DNA of 64,000 nucleotides from Sistotremastrum niveocremeum HHB9708 (GCA_001630475.1 KV419445.1:117166-181165); one strand, 5' to 3'; shown: positions 31,737 to 44,165, counted from the first letter of the stretch. Notes: generated from the sequence alone by a model not told the origin. Program-made: numbers and translations.

Positions 31737-32123
31737 CTATTCATCCACTGTATACCTTGTAAATTGTAGCGTTGTAAACTTTCTTGTTTCGCGAGTCTTT
31801 TAGCTATCTGTTACTCACCTTTGTTATTTAATATTTAATTGCTAACTCGTTACATTTTAATACCATCTCTCTGGGAATATATTAGATATCAAACTCATCA
31901 TGATGTTGAATATTAATGCGATGCGACAGTTTTTGTTTTTGGCTCGTTCTAGACGGGCATACTATCATTGACAGTGACGCAACTGACGGAAGCAGAATTA
32001 CGTAAGTACTGCGGCTCGCACGTCGCGATCGCAGCTCAAAGACGACCATATGGAGGGCGTAGGTCCTCCAAGGACCATCTACAGCCTCTCTTCTAGACTC
32101 TACAGAGTCCATTTATCTTGGAA
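31737..32123. other. spacer between membrane proteins 2 and 3
   Basis: AT-rich 3' region; no supported gene. Confidence 0.4.
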
Positions 32124-33599
32124 ATGGGTGTAGGCAGTTATCTGGTCGCATTATGGACGTATCAGGTGTATTTTGTCCCGACATTTGTGGGCTTCTTGTT
32201 CGCTGCGCCTGCAATGCTGAGGGTACGTTCGGTCGCTCTTCTATCGACCTATCCAAGCCAATCGAACTAATGATTACATTTGTCGTAGGTCTGGCTTGCA
32301 GTCGAGCGATTAGGATCGAGCCATCTTCCACCTACGAATGAAAGTGACGCTGGACTCGGAGCACCTCCGGCACCACCGAACGGCTTGAAGATCATAGCAT
32401 GGCTGCTAGCTGGAGCGACAGGCCTCGCCATTGGGATAGGAGCTTATCTCCTCCGAAGGCATCAAATCACCTCCTCGAATGCCGGCGTATTCCTCTTTGC
32501 GGCTTTCTTATGTATCGCCTCTTTCGTCGGTTGGACGGTGGTCTTGATCTCGGTTTGCCTTAACGCTTCCAACAGTGAGGAACTGGCTTATGGATGGTCC
32601 GCTATAGCATATAGTTGTTGAAGTCAGAAAATCGCCGGTCCTAGTGCACCGTGGTCGCAAAGGCGGTATGTCTGCCTCGATACATTTCCATCATACATTC
32701 TGACGATATACCTCAGCTATTGTCACCACAGAAGCTCAGCTCCTGAAATTCTTCCAGAGCCCAGCATCTGACAGGTCTTCCCTGTTCATCACCTTGCTCT
32801 GCGTCCTGTTCGTTTGCGGAGCAATCATCTCCAGCAATCGCCTCATCACCGAGGTGTTGATGATCGCCGTCATTTCCGGCGTAAATCAACTCCCAATGAA
32901 GACAATTTCTTTCAGAAAGATCTTTGGGTTCAGCGGCCTATTCGTAAGAACTCTCTCCTGCATACCTTATTCTCCCACTAAGCTCTCTGCTTCCAGTCGA
33001 TGTTTGGAGCTTTTATCACCACGTACATCGTATACGTCGTCTACATAAGTCAAGATAAATGGTCTACCCCCACTAGCGGAGAGTCGACCTCAGAAGAAGA
33101 TTTCGTCCCCATCATCGCAGAATTGATAGGTTGGAACCTCATAGTGATCGGCAGTGGCCTCCAAGGACAAATAATCACCCTCTCATATCGATTCGACTAC
33201 TACCTCTGGACATTGACACGCGAACAGACCGGAGAAGCCGATCCCATTGCAGATAGCGAAGCTACGGTAGAGTTGATCGCGGCTGCAACGATGGGCATTC
33301 GTGCCCCGTCTAAAGCTCAGATACCTCCCTTCCCTAAACGATACTTTACGATTGCACTGGTGACTTGGCTCGCGACTCATGTCGTTGGTCTCGCGGGGAT
33401 GCCTATACTCCATCCTGCGTTCCAATGTTTCGGGGTTATTGCGTTGGGTTGTATTTCGATGCCTCTTGTTTCTCTGGCTCTCGCTTCCGCTGCTCGTCTG
33501 AAGGGTCAGAGCGAGGAAATTTGGGCGTATAAAGAAGGCTGGAGTTCGGGAGGCAATCTTCCTGGTGCTTCCAGCGGCTATGTTGCATTGACTGCCTAG
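32124..33599 (+). CDS. multi-pass membrane protein 3, SPP-like, most diverged
   Basis: The third paralogue. Exon 1, MGVGSYLVALWTYQVYF..FVGFLFAAPAML, joins across AGG|GTACGT...CGTAG|GTCTGG to VWLAVERLG, like the first join of copies 1 and 2. It keeps YRFDYYLW (HN lost), MGIRAPSKAQIPPFPKRYFT and HPAFQ at the PAL-like position. It replaces the GxGD region with IVIGSGLQGQ and the YD region with FGLFG-type sequence. The acidic insert QTGEADPIADSEATVE is unique to it. The head-to-tail order, common intron places and steady divergence point to tandem duplication. A membrane location is certain from hydrophobicity; the family relation is an inference. Confidence 0.58.
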
Positions 33600-34069
33600 T
33601 AAATGCTATGTTTATTTAGAGCTGTTTGATATAGATAATCGTGTTGTATTGCTTGACTGATCTACCGTGACATGCATCTGGGATCCTAGCGCTCCGCATA
33701 TTCGAGTGCGTAAATATTCAGTGCCACCACGTACCTGAGTGACTTCCAAATGGGGAATTTGTGAGCATCCTCATTTGTCCGGCCGTACGAGCTTTTATGT
33801 CCGAGCTAGGTTTTTCCGAAGATATTGCGAGGCAATCCGGGCGCAACCGCAAGCTCCTGTGGACCTTCTCGCGTCTTTCTTCAGCGCGACCCCATCCTCT
33901 GAATATGAATATGGACGCTGGTTCGCGATATTTGAAGACTTGCCTTATGCGGAGGGTGGTACCACTCCCTGACTGAGCTTTAAACGATCTCAGAGGGCCA
34001 GGATCGACTGAGGACGACCATCATCTGCGCTATCGCGACTCGCACGTCTAAATTTCTTGGATCCAAGTC
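33600..34069. other. spacer with promoter of bHLH-like gene B
   Basis: No gene. Holds the palindromic element at 33955-33966. Confidence 0.4.
33955..33966. promoter_or_regulatory. palindromic promoter element, bHLH-like gene B
   Basis: GGTGGTACCACT, one base short of the perfect palindrome GGTGGTACCACC found upstream of gene C. It lies about 104 bases before the ATG of gene B, nearly the same distance as in gene C. Confidence 0.5.
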
Positions 34070-34982
34070 ATGACTACCTTTCGTCACTATCGACCTTCAT
34101 ACACTGTTACTGCATCTGATGATAGTCAATCGTCGACTTCCTCGGATGCTGTGCAAGACGACTTCATAAGCTCAGGAAGGGATTCGGCCGCTCGAGGTGA
34201 GTGTTGTGCTGTGTCTACCGTGACTATTAGCTAAGTTAATCTGCGAAGGCACGTCTGAAGAGTCATACCAATCTATCGAATCATCGTCGTCGATGGCTAC
34301 AGTCAGTCGTTAATGAATCTCTGAATTGCTCCAGTCCATCTCACCGTGCATCGTGCGCAGCCAAAGAAGAGAATTCGCACTACAAGACGCATCGCCATTG
34401 AAAGACAAAGCCAGAACAAGAAAGTGAACGCATCGAAGGACCTCATTTCTTGCGTGCGAGATAAGCTTCCGATGAATGAAGCTCGTGAAGTTCGAGGTTT
34501 AGCGGATGCAGCGAAGAAAGCGATAATGCTCCTTGAGTGAGTATCTTTCATTTTCTTCCTCCTTGCTCTATTGACATGTTTTCTGTGAAGTGATTATCAG
34601 TGAGAAACACACGTCGTGCCGCCCAACATCCATTGATTCCCTTTTAGAAATCGAGAAAGCATCTTAGAGGCACAACTCATGCATCTCAAGACTAATAATC
34701 TCATTCTCAATAAGCGAGTCAAAGATCTCGAAACAGAAGCTCAGGAAACCATTTTCTGGAAAGACCTTGCCCTTGACTGGCTCCCTCGCTCGAGCGCTCA
34801 ACCCAATCGCATCGAGTTCGCTGTGAGTGATGTTGAGAAAGGGCAAGATATTCCCCAAGACCAATTCGTGTACTTGGAACAATTTTTGCTCCATCCTCAA
34901 GGTAACAACCTGTGTGGTTTTCAAGTTTCTCAGTGTAGTCATCGCGCTAACGATTTACCGCATAACAGGCAATTGCGTTTGA
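34070..34982 (+). CDS. divergent bHLH-leucine-zipper-like protein B
   Basis: Starts MTTFRHYRPSYTVTASDD and runs through short Ser-rich exons. The core exon carries KKRIRTTRRIAIERQSQNKK (basic), ASKDLISCVRDKLP (helix 1) and VRGLADAAKKAIMLL (helix 2). A 9-nt microexon (TGATTATCA) follows, then the coiled-coil exon NRESILEAQLMHLKTNN...RVKDLETEA with FWKDLALDWL after it. The last four codons are a separate exon (CAAG|GTAACA to ACAG|GC) ending NCV. The intron joining exon 2 to the core exon has a poor donor, so that join is uncertain. It is closest to gene C. The family is not one I can name. Confidence 0.68.
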
Positions 34983-35457
34983 CTTTTCGGGAGTGATACA
35001 AGAGTGATCCTGTATGCTCTTCGGTTTGAAAACTCATCGGTTCCTGTGTTTCCTGCTTTCATACACTCAGTTTGTCAACCTGTTCTCTCACAATTCTCAA
35101 TCTCTGGCTTGTCTGGCTTCGAGATTGTCTGTATGACTTCATCGCATAATTTGCATTTCACTGCTCTTGCACAATACTATCTTGTCCGCTCTCCTGGATT
35201 CGCGAGATTTCGCCTCCGACTTCCACCTGAGTGCGGCCCTTGGTGCGGCAATGGGGCAAGCATCGTGATTCGTCATAACGGAGTTATACTTCCTAACTCC
35301 ATTGCGCAATCGGAGTTGAATTTATTGAATCTCCGACAAGCCCTTTATAGGCGCTTAACAGCGGTATCGCGCAACTGGTCCGTGCACGAGCCTCATAACC
35401 TTTGGAAATGACCTTGTATGCAAGCCCCCTCCCTCTTGCTCTCACACATGAGTGTTG
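34983..35457. other. spacer between bHLH-like genes B and C
   Basis: A 135-codon frame (35004-35411) shows no domain or splice support. Nothing else noted until the palindrome at 35458. Confidence 0.4.
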
Positions 35458-35489
35458 GGTGGTACCACCCCTTGCCTGAGGTATATAAG
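35458..35489 (+). promoter_or_regulatory. palindrome GGTGGTACCACC plus TATA box, bHLH-like gene C
   Basis: A perfect 12-bp palindrome at 35458-35469 is followed by TATATAAG at about 35482-35489 and the ATG at 35568. The same palindrome, one base changed, precedes gene B. A palindrome would suit a symmetric dimeric factor, possibly the encoded protein itself; that is speculation. Confidence 0.5.
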
Positions 35490-35567
35490 AGTCGAGTGCT
35501 TGGTCTCATTCGATGTTCTTGACCACCATCTGCCCTCTGCTCTCTCACTTCACTTAACTGAACTACT

Positions 35568-36490
35568 ATGGCTGGTCGTTCGTCGTACTCAAAGGCAACT
35601 GGCTCTTATTCATATCAAGTCGGATGTCCTCGGTCTCCTGTGCACGATGAGGGTACGATGTCCAGTCATCAGAACGAGTGGTTGAGTCCATCGGGTATGT
35701 ATTCTTGGTCACTGGAAATCGTTTCACATCTCCTCATCGCGAACGTCAGTGTCCTCAGACACATCCGAGACATGGGCCTCATCGACGGAGGGTAGTGATC
35801 AACGTGTCAACGAAGTATGTACTCCAATTTATTCAATTTATCCATGACTTATCGAGATTTATTCTGGATTTAGAATCGGACCTCCAGTTCACGAGCTGCC
35901 AAGCGCATCGCCATCGAAAAACAAAGCCACGCGAAGAAAATCCATGCATCAAGAGACCTTGTCGCATGTGTCAGACAGCACCTACACCCGGACGATGTCG
36001 ACCAAGTCCGAGGCCTAGCCGATGCTGCCAAGAAAGCAATCGTTCTCCTGAAGTAAGCCACCTGTTCTTTTATTGCGTGCCTTATCCTTATCGTATGGTG
36101 ATCAACAGTGATGCGCAGTGGGTCACTTGGATTTTGTCTTTCACAACTGGGCATCATGACAAGTAGATCACGAGAAAGGCGCTTGAAGACCCGAATCTCC
36201 GAGTTGGAGCAATCGAATAAAACTCTGACGGGTCGCTTGGCGGACCTCGACAAGTTGACTCAAGATGTTGCGTTTTGGCAAGACGTGGCATTGCGATGCT
36301 CTTCCTCAAATGTGTCTCCTATGCTCTCGGCTAACGAACTGGAGTTCCCACCGCTGTCCGTGGACCCTCCCGAGTTTTCCTTCGGGTCTCCATCGAGCAC
36401 ATTCGACGATCTTTTTCTCCCATATTTGGGTATGTTTCCTGTTTGTTAAGAGCGATGACTTATCTCACACGCGGTGCAGGTCATAATTAG
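35568..36490 (+). CDS. divergent bHLH-leucine-zipper-like protein C
   Basis: Exons: MAGRSSYSKATGSYSY..., an acidic Ser/Thr exon (DTSETWASSTEGSDQ), the core exon, a 9-nt microexon (TGATGCGCA) and the coiled-coil exon, plus a terminal exon ending LGHN. The core exon has AAKRIAIEKQSHAKKIHAS (basic), RDLVACVRQHLHP (helix 1) and VRGLADAAKKAIVLL (helix 2). Then RERRLKTRISELEQSN...GRLADLDKL forms a heptad-type helix, with FWQDVALRC matching FWKDLALDW in gene B. All joins are in phase. The E-x-x-x-H-x-KK spacing before helix 1 recalls bHLH basic regions. Tandem with gene B. Confidence 0.72.
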
Positions 36491-36864
36491 CTGTATTTCT
36501 TCTAGTGAAAGCTTCGCTTCTCTTTTTGTAATCCAGATGTATGCTAAGGTTTCGACCATGCAGAGCTTGGTGCTGACTCGTAAGAGTTATTAGTCGATGT
36601 TGATGCGTCGGTATCTCACCACGCTAATAAATAAGAAATTCTTCTTTGTCATTCTGACATTGTGGCGTGTCAGGTCTATGTCAAGTCTCCTAGTCGAATC
36701 GGAGCTCAGCTTCGCTGAAGAAAATCGTGATGCATTTCCATAATATACTATATACTGAGTATCGACGATGAAACTGACAATCCTCCCGAAAATGTTCTAA
36801 TCTTAACGGCGAAACCGGATGCGGCGAATAGACACGTTCATCTTCCTAACTTTGTTTCAATTCA
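36491..36864. other. convergent spacer
   Basis: 3' ends of bHLH-like gene C and the beta-lactamase-like gene face each other. No gene. Confidence 0.4.
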
Positions 36865-38513
36865 TCACACGAAAGCGCTGTCTTGAAGACTGCTGGCAGC
36901 ATTCAAGCCTTGATACAACTCAAACTCAGCCTTTGTCCAGGTATCAAGCACGAGAGGATCTGACGACAAGTCAGCAATGATAGAAATGAAAGGCGTAAGA
37001 AAACGTACCAGAGAAAGGAAAGATCTGAGTGAAAACGACCGAGGCAACACCATTCTCACGGTCAGCACTACAAGACAGAACTTCATTAGGGCAGTCTTGG
37101 GATAATGATTGCAAGTTGTACATACGTCCAATAGCAGTTGGCAATACCGGCCCAGAATGCGGAGTAGGCACCTCGGCCTGTGGGTAACGGTGCCTGAAAC
37201 GAATATGAGACAATATATGAGTCGGCGGCTTCAACCTCCTTACCTTGTTCAATAAAAACGACAGACCCCATCCCTTCTCAACACTAGAAAAATGTTTGGT
37301 CATCGCCGTAATGAGCTCGACAAGGCACACATACCCCGGTAACATGTTGACCACATTAGTATGGTCTGCTCTTGCCGCCGGAATTGGGTCGTTGAGACGT
37401 TTGCTGAATTGCGGAACGGCATCTTGGAACATGAGTTCAACAGTCTCCGACTTGAGGATACGCGTTCCGTTGGCGCCTACACCGTCGTTTATCAAGGCGG
37501 TGAGAATCTTGAGGTAGTCGGAAGCTATAGAGAGAAGTCCGGCTCCTCCGGAGAAAAAGAGAGGGTTTCGCACGATCGCGGGGTAGTCTGGAGCAGAAGA
37601 TGAGATACCGTATGTGGATTATGAGAAGGATGTGTATACCTCGAGGGACAAGATTTCCCTCTTCGTCTCGGGAGTGTAAGCCCGCGAGCTTCTCGTGCAG
37701 AGGTCCACCAAAATCGGTAGATGTTAAGCCCAATGGTTGGAATATACTGTACGAGAGCCGTTAGTGAGGAAGCTTACAGATCTCCGATAGGTATACATAC
37801 TGATCTTTAAAATATTCCGACAGCGTCTTCCCCGTCACACCTTCGACGAGTGCCCCCGCCCAATCGATGCCGATAGCATATTGCCAGTCTTCGCCGGGTT
37901 CGAAGACCAACGGGCCCGAGATGCCTTCGGGCTTCCCAGTGAATTCGTCACCCGCGTTGGTCTCTTCGGCCCACTCTCTGATTGTGTGATTAAAGACCTG
38001 TTTGGTCGTTAGGAACAAGCACTCCAGAATGACCCACAGAGGCACTGACTGTGTAAGCGAAACCGGCCGTATGAGTAAGAAGGAGCTTCAGAGTGATCTT
38101 ATTCTTCGGTTCATGATACGTTAAGGAGCCCTTCTGACCCTCGACAAGCTTGGCGTTCGTTACTTCAGGAAGAATTTGAGGGTCGATGGGCGCATCCAAG
38201 GACAGCTTCCCTTGCTCGACAAGCTGAAGCGCTGCAATGGTAGTCACGAGCTTGGTGAAACTCGCAATCCAAAACACCGTGTCAAGTGTCAGCTAGTTAC
38301 TCGATAAGCCCCAGTCTGGCATAGCAATGAGTCAAAGATACTGACCTTTTCGTCCGGATTCTTCAAAGACTTGACTCCCGCTGCACCCTCATAGATTGTA
38401 TTGCCTTTCCTATCCACTGCAGCATAGATGATTCCGGGAATGCCATTCTTTTGCTCCGTAGCGGCTTTGAGGATGTTATCAATCTTGGTCTTCGTTACGC
38501 TGCTCAACGACAT
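36865..38513 (-). CDS. beta-lactamase-fold serine hydrolase (class C/EstB-like)
   Basis: About seven short-intron exons, roughly 400 residues. It opens MSLSSVTKTKIDNILKAA, then IYEGAAGVKSL, the SxxK motif in FWIASFTKLVTTIAALQLVE (nucleophile Ser and base Lys), LTHTAGFAYT, and WQYAIGIDWAGALVEGVTGK at the place of the YxN motif, with Tyr present and Asn replaced. Next come LFFSGGAGLLSIASDYLKI and a C-terminal GVASVVFTQIFPFSDP. This is the AmpC/EstB-type family used in fungi as esterases or acyltransferases (LovD is a distant relative) rather than in antibiotic resistance. There is no signal peptide, so it is probably cytosolic. No biosynthetic partners are adjacent, and the substrate is unknown. 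Confidence 0.85.
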
Positions 38514-39492
38514 CTTGGAGGATGCGGGGAGTGCTAAGATCGCAGCTTGTCCTGGGAACTAGTTATGCCATATCTTGTCGAGGTATCGTAGGCATCGTGA
38601 GACGCTCCCTGCTCTTCAATTCAGTGTTGTACTGTGCTCTCACGCAATCAACGCACCAGCTTCTTCCGTTCCGTGAGCATGGAGATATCCGAGGACTATG
38701 CTAAAGGCCGTTTTACAAAGTTTTGGACGAACTATCATTGCGTAAATATACAGAACCGGGATCCAATTTGGGGATGGGTTGATGAGGTTGCCTCGGATGG
38801 CATTGAGCTCATGAGTCGTTTAGCAGAAGAAATCTCGGAATCGGGGATCGGACCAACGACAGCCTATTTCAGTTAAGTTTGTTGCTCGATTTGTTACTGT
38901 CGAGATTCACGACTTTGGTCACACATAGACCAGTAGCGAGTTGGAGAGCAATTTCGAATATTCTATGCCCATTTAACGAACAAGAACTACTATTATATCC
39001 GCTGTCATTTGCCCAGGATCTTGGCTGCATTACGATCAGGTACCAGAATCTTGACTAGTGTAGAGGTTGATCGTAGATGGTGCACCAATCTCGGCAACAG
39101 CCATCGGCACCGGAATATCTATCGCACATCATCAGGCACCATATAGCACGTTTGTTTGTTTCGCCGATATTTCTGATCATTTCCTATCATTTTATTCCTT
39201 TCGAACGTTCTTTGTTTCAAAGTCATGTGGTCTCATTTACAGTGTTTTTCCTATAAGTACAGCGCATGTATGTAGAGAAACAGAACTGATTCGCCCCCAG
39301 ACTGCCAATACACCTAGTTCGCCACCGTACCAGGGATAACTGACCCGCCGAGAGCCGCCCCATCCTACCTACGAGATCCCGTGTGGATCTCGTACTCTTC
39401 ACTAGGATCAAAACATATTTGTTTAATAGTACAGAAGGAAGTGTCAGCAATGTTAAGCCGCGGCTCAAGCGTACTGAAGATGCCACTCGTCC
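38514..39492. other. intergenic, no supported gene
   Basis: Short frames only (for example 38634-38876) without domains or splice context. Confidence 0.4.
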
Positions 39493-41075
39493 CTAAAAGA
39501 TCGGTAATCTGGTGCCTCGCTTCACCAAAGCCTGAAGACCAGGAAGCTCTTCTACTGACTCCTCCACCGGTTTCTGGAGGCTGAAATCTACAATCAGATA
39601 ATGCTCCAGTGGCGAAATAACATTTCTTTGTAGAACGTTCGCGGTATGAGTGATTTCGACTCTGGCCAACATAGGAAAGGGTCTCTCTATCCCACGAAGG
39701 GCTTTCATCTTGGGTGCGTAAAACTCTTCTCCCAGCGCTGAACTCACATAGGGACCGTCTAATGCATGTAGATATAGCTTTTTAAGGTTCTTTCCTTCTG
39801 ATAGCATCAGTTGAGAAAAGTGCTCTTCGCGCTGTCAACGAACGTTAACATTCAGTCAACCCAATAGGGGAGGTTGAGACTCACGAGATGAACGATGGAC
39901 ACCCCAATCTTCCCCAGCTGTTCGAGATGTGGACAGGCGACGAATATGTCTACAATTTCACGTGCGGAGAACGAGACGCTGCCCGGTTTGATGCTCAAAA
40001 ATTTTAATTGATGCATGCCCAGTTCAAAGCGACGAAGCTGCATTAATATATCTGGACAAGGAGTCGTGCACTCCAGCCTACACAATTTTGACCCCGTTTT
40101 CGCTGCCGCGCCCAGGACAGCACCGGGAGCCTTTAAGCTGTCCAAGCGAGGAAGAGCCTGTAGTGCCCTTTTCAAATGACCCACACTCGCCAGACGAAGA
40201 GCGAAGTCTGGAAGACAGACGATATGCAGATCCTGTATACCCTTGTGTCGTGTGAGCCAGCTCAAGAATTGGCGAGGGATATTGCCATCATGGTTGTAGA
40301 AGGGAACCCCGATGCCACAATTTCTGAGCTTGGGGTAATGCAGCGACCCAAAGAATAGGTGAATTATAGGACACGAATACCAGTTCAGTAGGAAGTTAAT
40401 GTCACGGGGGAAATATTCCGTGATCTGCACTGTACGTATTTGCTGAATGTACGGCAACAAAGTTTGCACATTGTTGTGCGTCTCTATGTTGTCCTGTATC
40501 CCAGGCCAAAGACGAAGTTCGGGTGTTCCACTGTCGTGTACACTGGCCCTCATTGTAAGCGAGAGCTGCGCTCCTCCGGGACAAGGTGGCTCAGATCCTT
40601 TGATTTTATGACGCGCACAAATTTTCAGAATGATTGACACCGCTGCAAAAATCAAGCCTCCGCTTCGATATGTTCGACATTCGAGATGGATTTCGTCCGC
40701 ATATTGGCCTGCGTGCCAGTTGACGATTTCACGAGTCATAGATGATAGAGAGAAGGTGGGTAATTGTAGAGTAGTCTTTTGCATCGTGAGATACTGAGGG
40801 ACGTGGAGGATAGCGGTCGTGTGTCGTAATATACGGTGGTGTATGGATGTCCTCGAGTCGAGTGGTGACGGATATCCGAAAATATCAGTGGAAACTGATT
40901 GGGTGACGCGCAGAGTCTGATCAAAGCCGTGTGACGTGTCAATATATACTGCGATGTTGAGATGGGAAGAAATGGTACGAACGACGAGAAATCGATGAAA
41001 GAAAGTGTGTAGCGTTGGCAGAAGGGCGTTCGGGAGGGTTGAGTCTGAATTTGGTTCCGTTTGGCGCGCGAACAA
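39493..41075 (-). CDS. LRR-like protein, F-box family type, F-box not visible
   Basis: Two exons join across CTC|GTGAGT...TGACAG|CGCGAA to give about 500 residues ending TRLPIF. The sequence has repeated leucine-rich segments (IQDLHIVCLPDFALRLASV, LPRLDSLKAPGAVL, LRRFELGMHQLKFLSIK, CPHLEQLGKIG, NLKKLYLHAL) like the LRR half of agaricomycete F-box proteins. An F-box is not seen; the N-terminal 100 residues are Thr/Ser/His-rich and may be wrong if further exons lie upstream near 41.1-41.6 kb. Its role is presumably substrate recognition, unproven. Confidence 0.6.
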
Positions 41076-44000
41076 TGCAAGTCACGGATCGCGAAAAATT
41101 CACATCGAGCCACTCAATAGCTATCATCTCACTGCCCTCCATCCAATATGTTGGAGACCTGCCACTGGGAGATGTCTTATAATTTTCTCTAAAATTGGCC
41201 CCAGACTGCCGCCTTGTGATTCGCAAGCAGAGACTGTGTCCGAGGAATATTCGATTCCGGAGGGAGGGAGGCGCGACGGGAGATGCGAAATCAGATTTTA
41301 TGCCACAGATGATTGATTCATATTGATCGTGGTCATTCCTAGGCTTTGTCAAGAGTATTCGTCCCCGAGTAGGCCGGGCGGGTCAATAATCTGCGCTCCA
41401 AGTCCAGTAAGTCTCAGCTCTCGAATTGAGCGTCTGCCGATGATTTTACACGACAAATAGAGCAGAACCAACGAGGAAGGTTTGTTGCTAGAATCGATTG
41501 GGAAATTATAGTCGATGTCAGAGCCGTGCGCGTCAGGCAGGAGCTTTGCGCTGCTGAGCGCTTGCCGTAGCCAGAGGTATGTGGTTCCCATATTTTTTGA
41601 AGGTTTAATTCTCCCCCGCGCGATGAATCAGGTATATATGAGCACGAAAGAGCGTGCCGCATAAATTCGACGAAGTCAAGGAATTCGGGCTCCACGGCTC
41701 CAATTCTTGATCAATCCCAGGTCCTTACGGGGAGATGAGGGTCACAGCAGCGAGTCAATATATATGGAGATCTTGAAGGTCCGTCGTCTGTTTGATATTT
41801 GTCCAGTCGACTGGGCTGAGGACCCAGCCCCTCGCACGTTGCACAACATCAGGAACGTATCTTTGGAGAGAACGGCTTGCTTTGCAAGAGTTCACATTCT
41901 TTCAAAGCACGCTCAAGCAATCTGGAACCGGAGAATGACCTATGGATCGTGTCAAAGCGCTCGAAATCCCAGGTCTTGATGAAAAACTTTGAACGGCACT
42001 CGAGCCGAATGAAGGACCCGGTGACAGAGTTAATCTCAGAGACCTTGAAATATCAATGAGATCCCGAAGACGCCATGAAGAAGAGGACTTTGACAGGTAT
42101 AGACCCCTAGAGGCCGACATCGATATATCGGCAGCGCTTTCACTAGCAATTGGAATGGGATGATAGACTGGTCTTCGGTCTTCGATTTTCCTCAGGATTG
42201 GATTTTCAGCTCGCTTATTTCTCTCCGTGAGTGAAACTTTCGAGTGCGACAGAACCACCAGTGGGCAGAGCCTTAGAAGCCAGAATATAGCAGCTGCTGA
42301 GCGGAAAACAAGAGCTCGCCGAATTATCCGATCCCGAATAACTCTGCGGCTCTCGTCAACGTACGACTTGCTCGTCTATATTTCTATGGCGTCCTTCTGG
42401 AGTCGGCACTCACTGTATGAAGCCTCCTCCTCCTACGAAAATAGCTGCCATTTCAGCTCGGAGGGAATGTGACTTGATCCAGCCTAAGTGGACTTTTCGG
42501 GGCAAGACATCCGCTATCATTGCCGTTGATCGATTGATCGTTGAAGGCTAGCTTGAAGCTGGAAGAACAGCCATGGTCTTGATGAAAGGGCTAGACCAAA
42601 AAAGAGCAATAGTGCTATTTACGAGTTCAAGAAGCGCAAGAAGGAGACGATGGAGGGTACTAGGCAATCATGACGAGGCGGACGTTTCACTTCATGGTGC
42701 GTAAACTTCACTATAGTTTCAACTCCATCAGCTCATTTTATGAACTTGAAGCCGCTCTAGTCATTGTCGAAATCAGATCTGCAGTAAAGACTCGTCAGCC
42801 AGTCAACTCCCCGTCAGGCCTGGGCTTCCATCGCTGATCCATCCAGCAATCAACGTATTGTCCGTCCATCCTCACAAAATTCGAATGGTCTTCAAAGAAT
42901 CCTGGTGGTGAGATCTTTTCTCATCAGCTCTACTATTTCGCTCAACCAATGGAAAATCGAGATGCTTCAAAAATCTGTTCGCGCCGGATTCTTCACTGTT
43001 CCCGTTCCGGCGCAATCACGGAATACATCCCGAGACCTCTATTGGCACATTATCCTACTCGAATCCCACATCGAATACCCGGGTTGTACCAACCCCACCG
43101 CTCATACGCTTTCGACGCCAACGCTGCCATGCAGAGGGAGTATGCTCAGTTGAAAAGTGTTCCTCTCTCAGACGCAATTCGGAACATCACATTCAAGCCC
43201 TCGCTTGTACCCAGTCGGAGGACAGCTCAGCTCTCATATGGAGCATGAACTTCTTCAGACTTCGCGTACTTTTCTGAGAGGCTAGGAACGATGAAGCCGA
43301 ATGGGTTTCCTTCCCCGGTAATCAGAGCTACTTATCCTGGCTTTCGTCTTCACAAAGGTGCGAGACTATGCACTGGAAGAGCCGTCAGACTGGAACTTGG
43401 ATAATGCTGATATAGCGAAGAATGGACCTCTTGTCGGCTTTCTCGGTATCCTCCTTGAAATCTCTCACTCTCGTCAAGCTTCAGCGCTCAACAGCAGGGC
43501 TTCCGAGCGAGACTTCTATGACCCCTATGGGCAGTCGTTCTGCGGAATCCAGTGATAGAACGTCGAGTCTATTAAATGCCGAAGCGTGGGACAAGTCCAA
43601 TGGATACATAGCCTAAAGCGTCGTGACCGAGCTGTCCGATGTCACCTTTTATTGTCTGCGAGACAATTAAAGCATGTCATGATAGACGCGAAGACTGTGG
43701 AGAACAAAGAACGAGTCGTCATCCTCCTCGCTACAGCAGGCGCTCTGCGGATCAATCACTTACGTCAGCAACGAGGGGTCTCTGAACAATTACACTTTTT
43801 AGACTTTGGCAACTGTTTTATTGTCACTGTATCCAACGCATTGTTGCCGATCCCGCCACTATCTTCGTTTAGCAAAGTCGCGGTGTGTCCGAGCTGCCCG
43901 ACGTCGTTGCACGATGCGTTTGCGACGCTCACAATTGGACTTGTGCTGTTGTTCGCTGTTCGATCAGAGATGAGACGGCGCGGGAAACAAAAAGGTCTAG

Positions 44001-44165
44001 GAGTACGGTAGCAAAGCGAAGCCTAAGGAGGACTAGGGTTCAGGAGGGCGATAAGTGCTATATAAACGGGAGCAAAATGGTGTCTTTGACCATCAAATTC
44101 CTTGCGTCCGGTTCCATTCTCTCCCTCTCCATTCTAATTAATCTTCTATCTTTTATTCTTCCACT
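41076..44165. other. gene-poor 3.1-kb region
   Basis: Many short frames, none convincing. A minus frame at 41349-41591 (80 residues) and plus frames near 42949-43248 and 43586-44011 have no domain, signal peptide or in-phase splice partners that I could find. It may hold decayed genes or extra exons of the flanking LRR-like gene. A TATA box (CTATATAAAC) near 44058 belongs to the gene at 44166. Confidence 0.45.

Noticed and set aside
33739-33976. Overlapping plus frames of 71-77 residues
   Set aside because: Lie in the promoter region of gene B, with no domain or splice support.
35004-35411. 135-residue plus-strand frame between genes B and C
   Set aside because: No recognisable domain, poor composition, and no promoter or splice evidence.
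42905-44011. Several plus frames (42949-43248, 43358-43555, 43586-44011)
   Set aside because: Looked for in-phase joins and known domains and found none; possibly gene remnants, so reported only as a gene-poor region.
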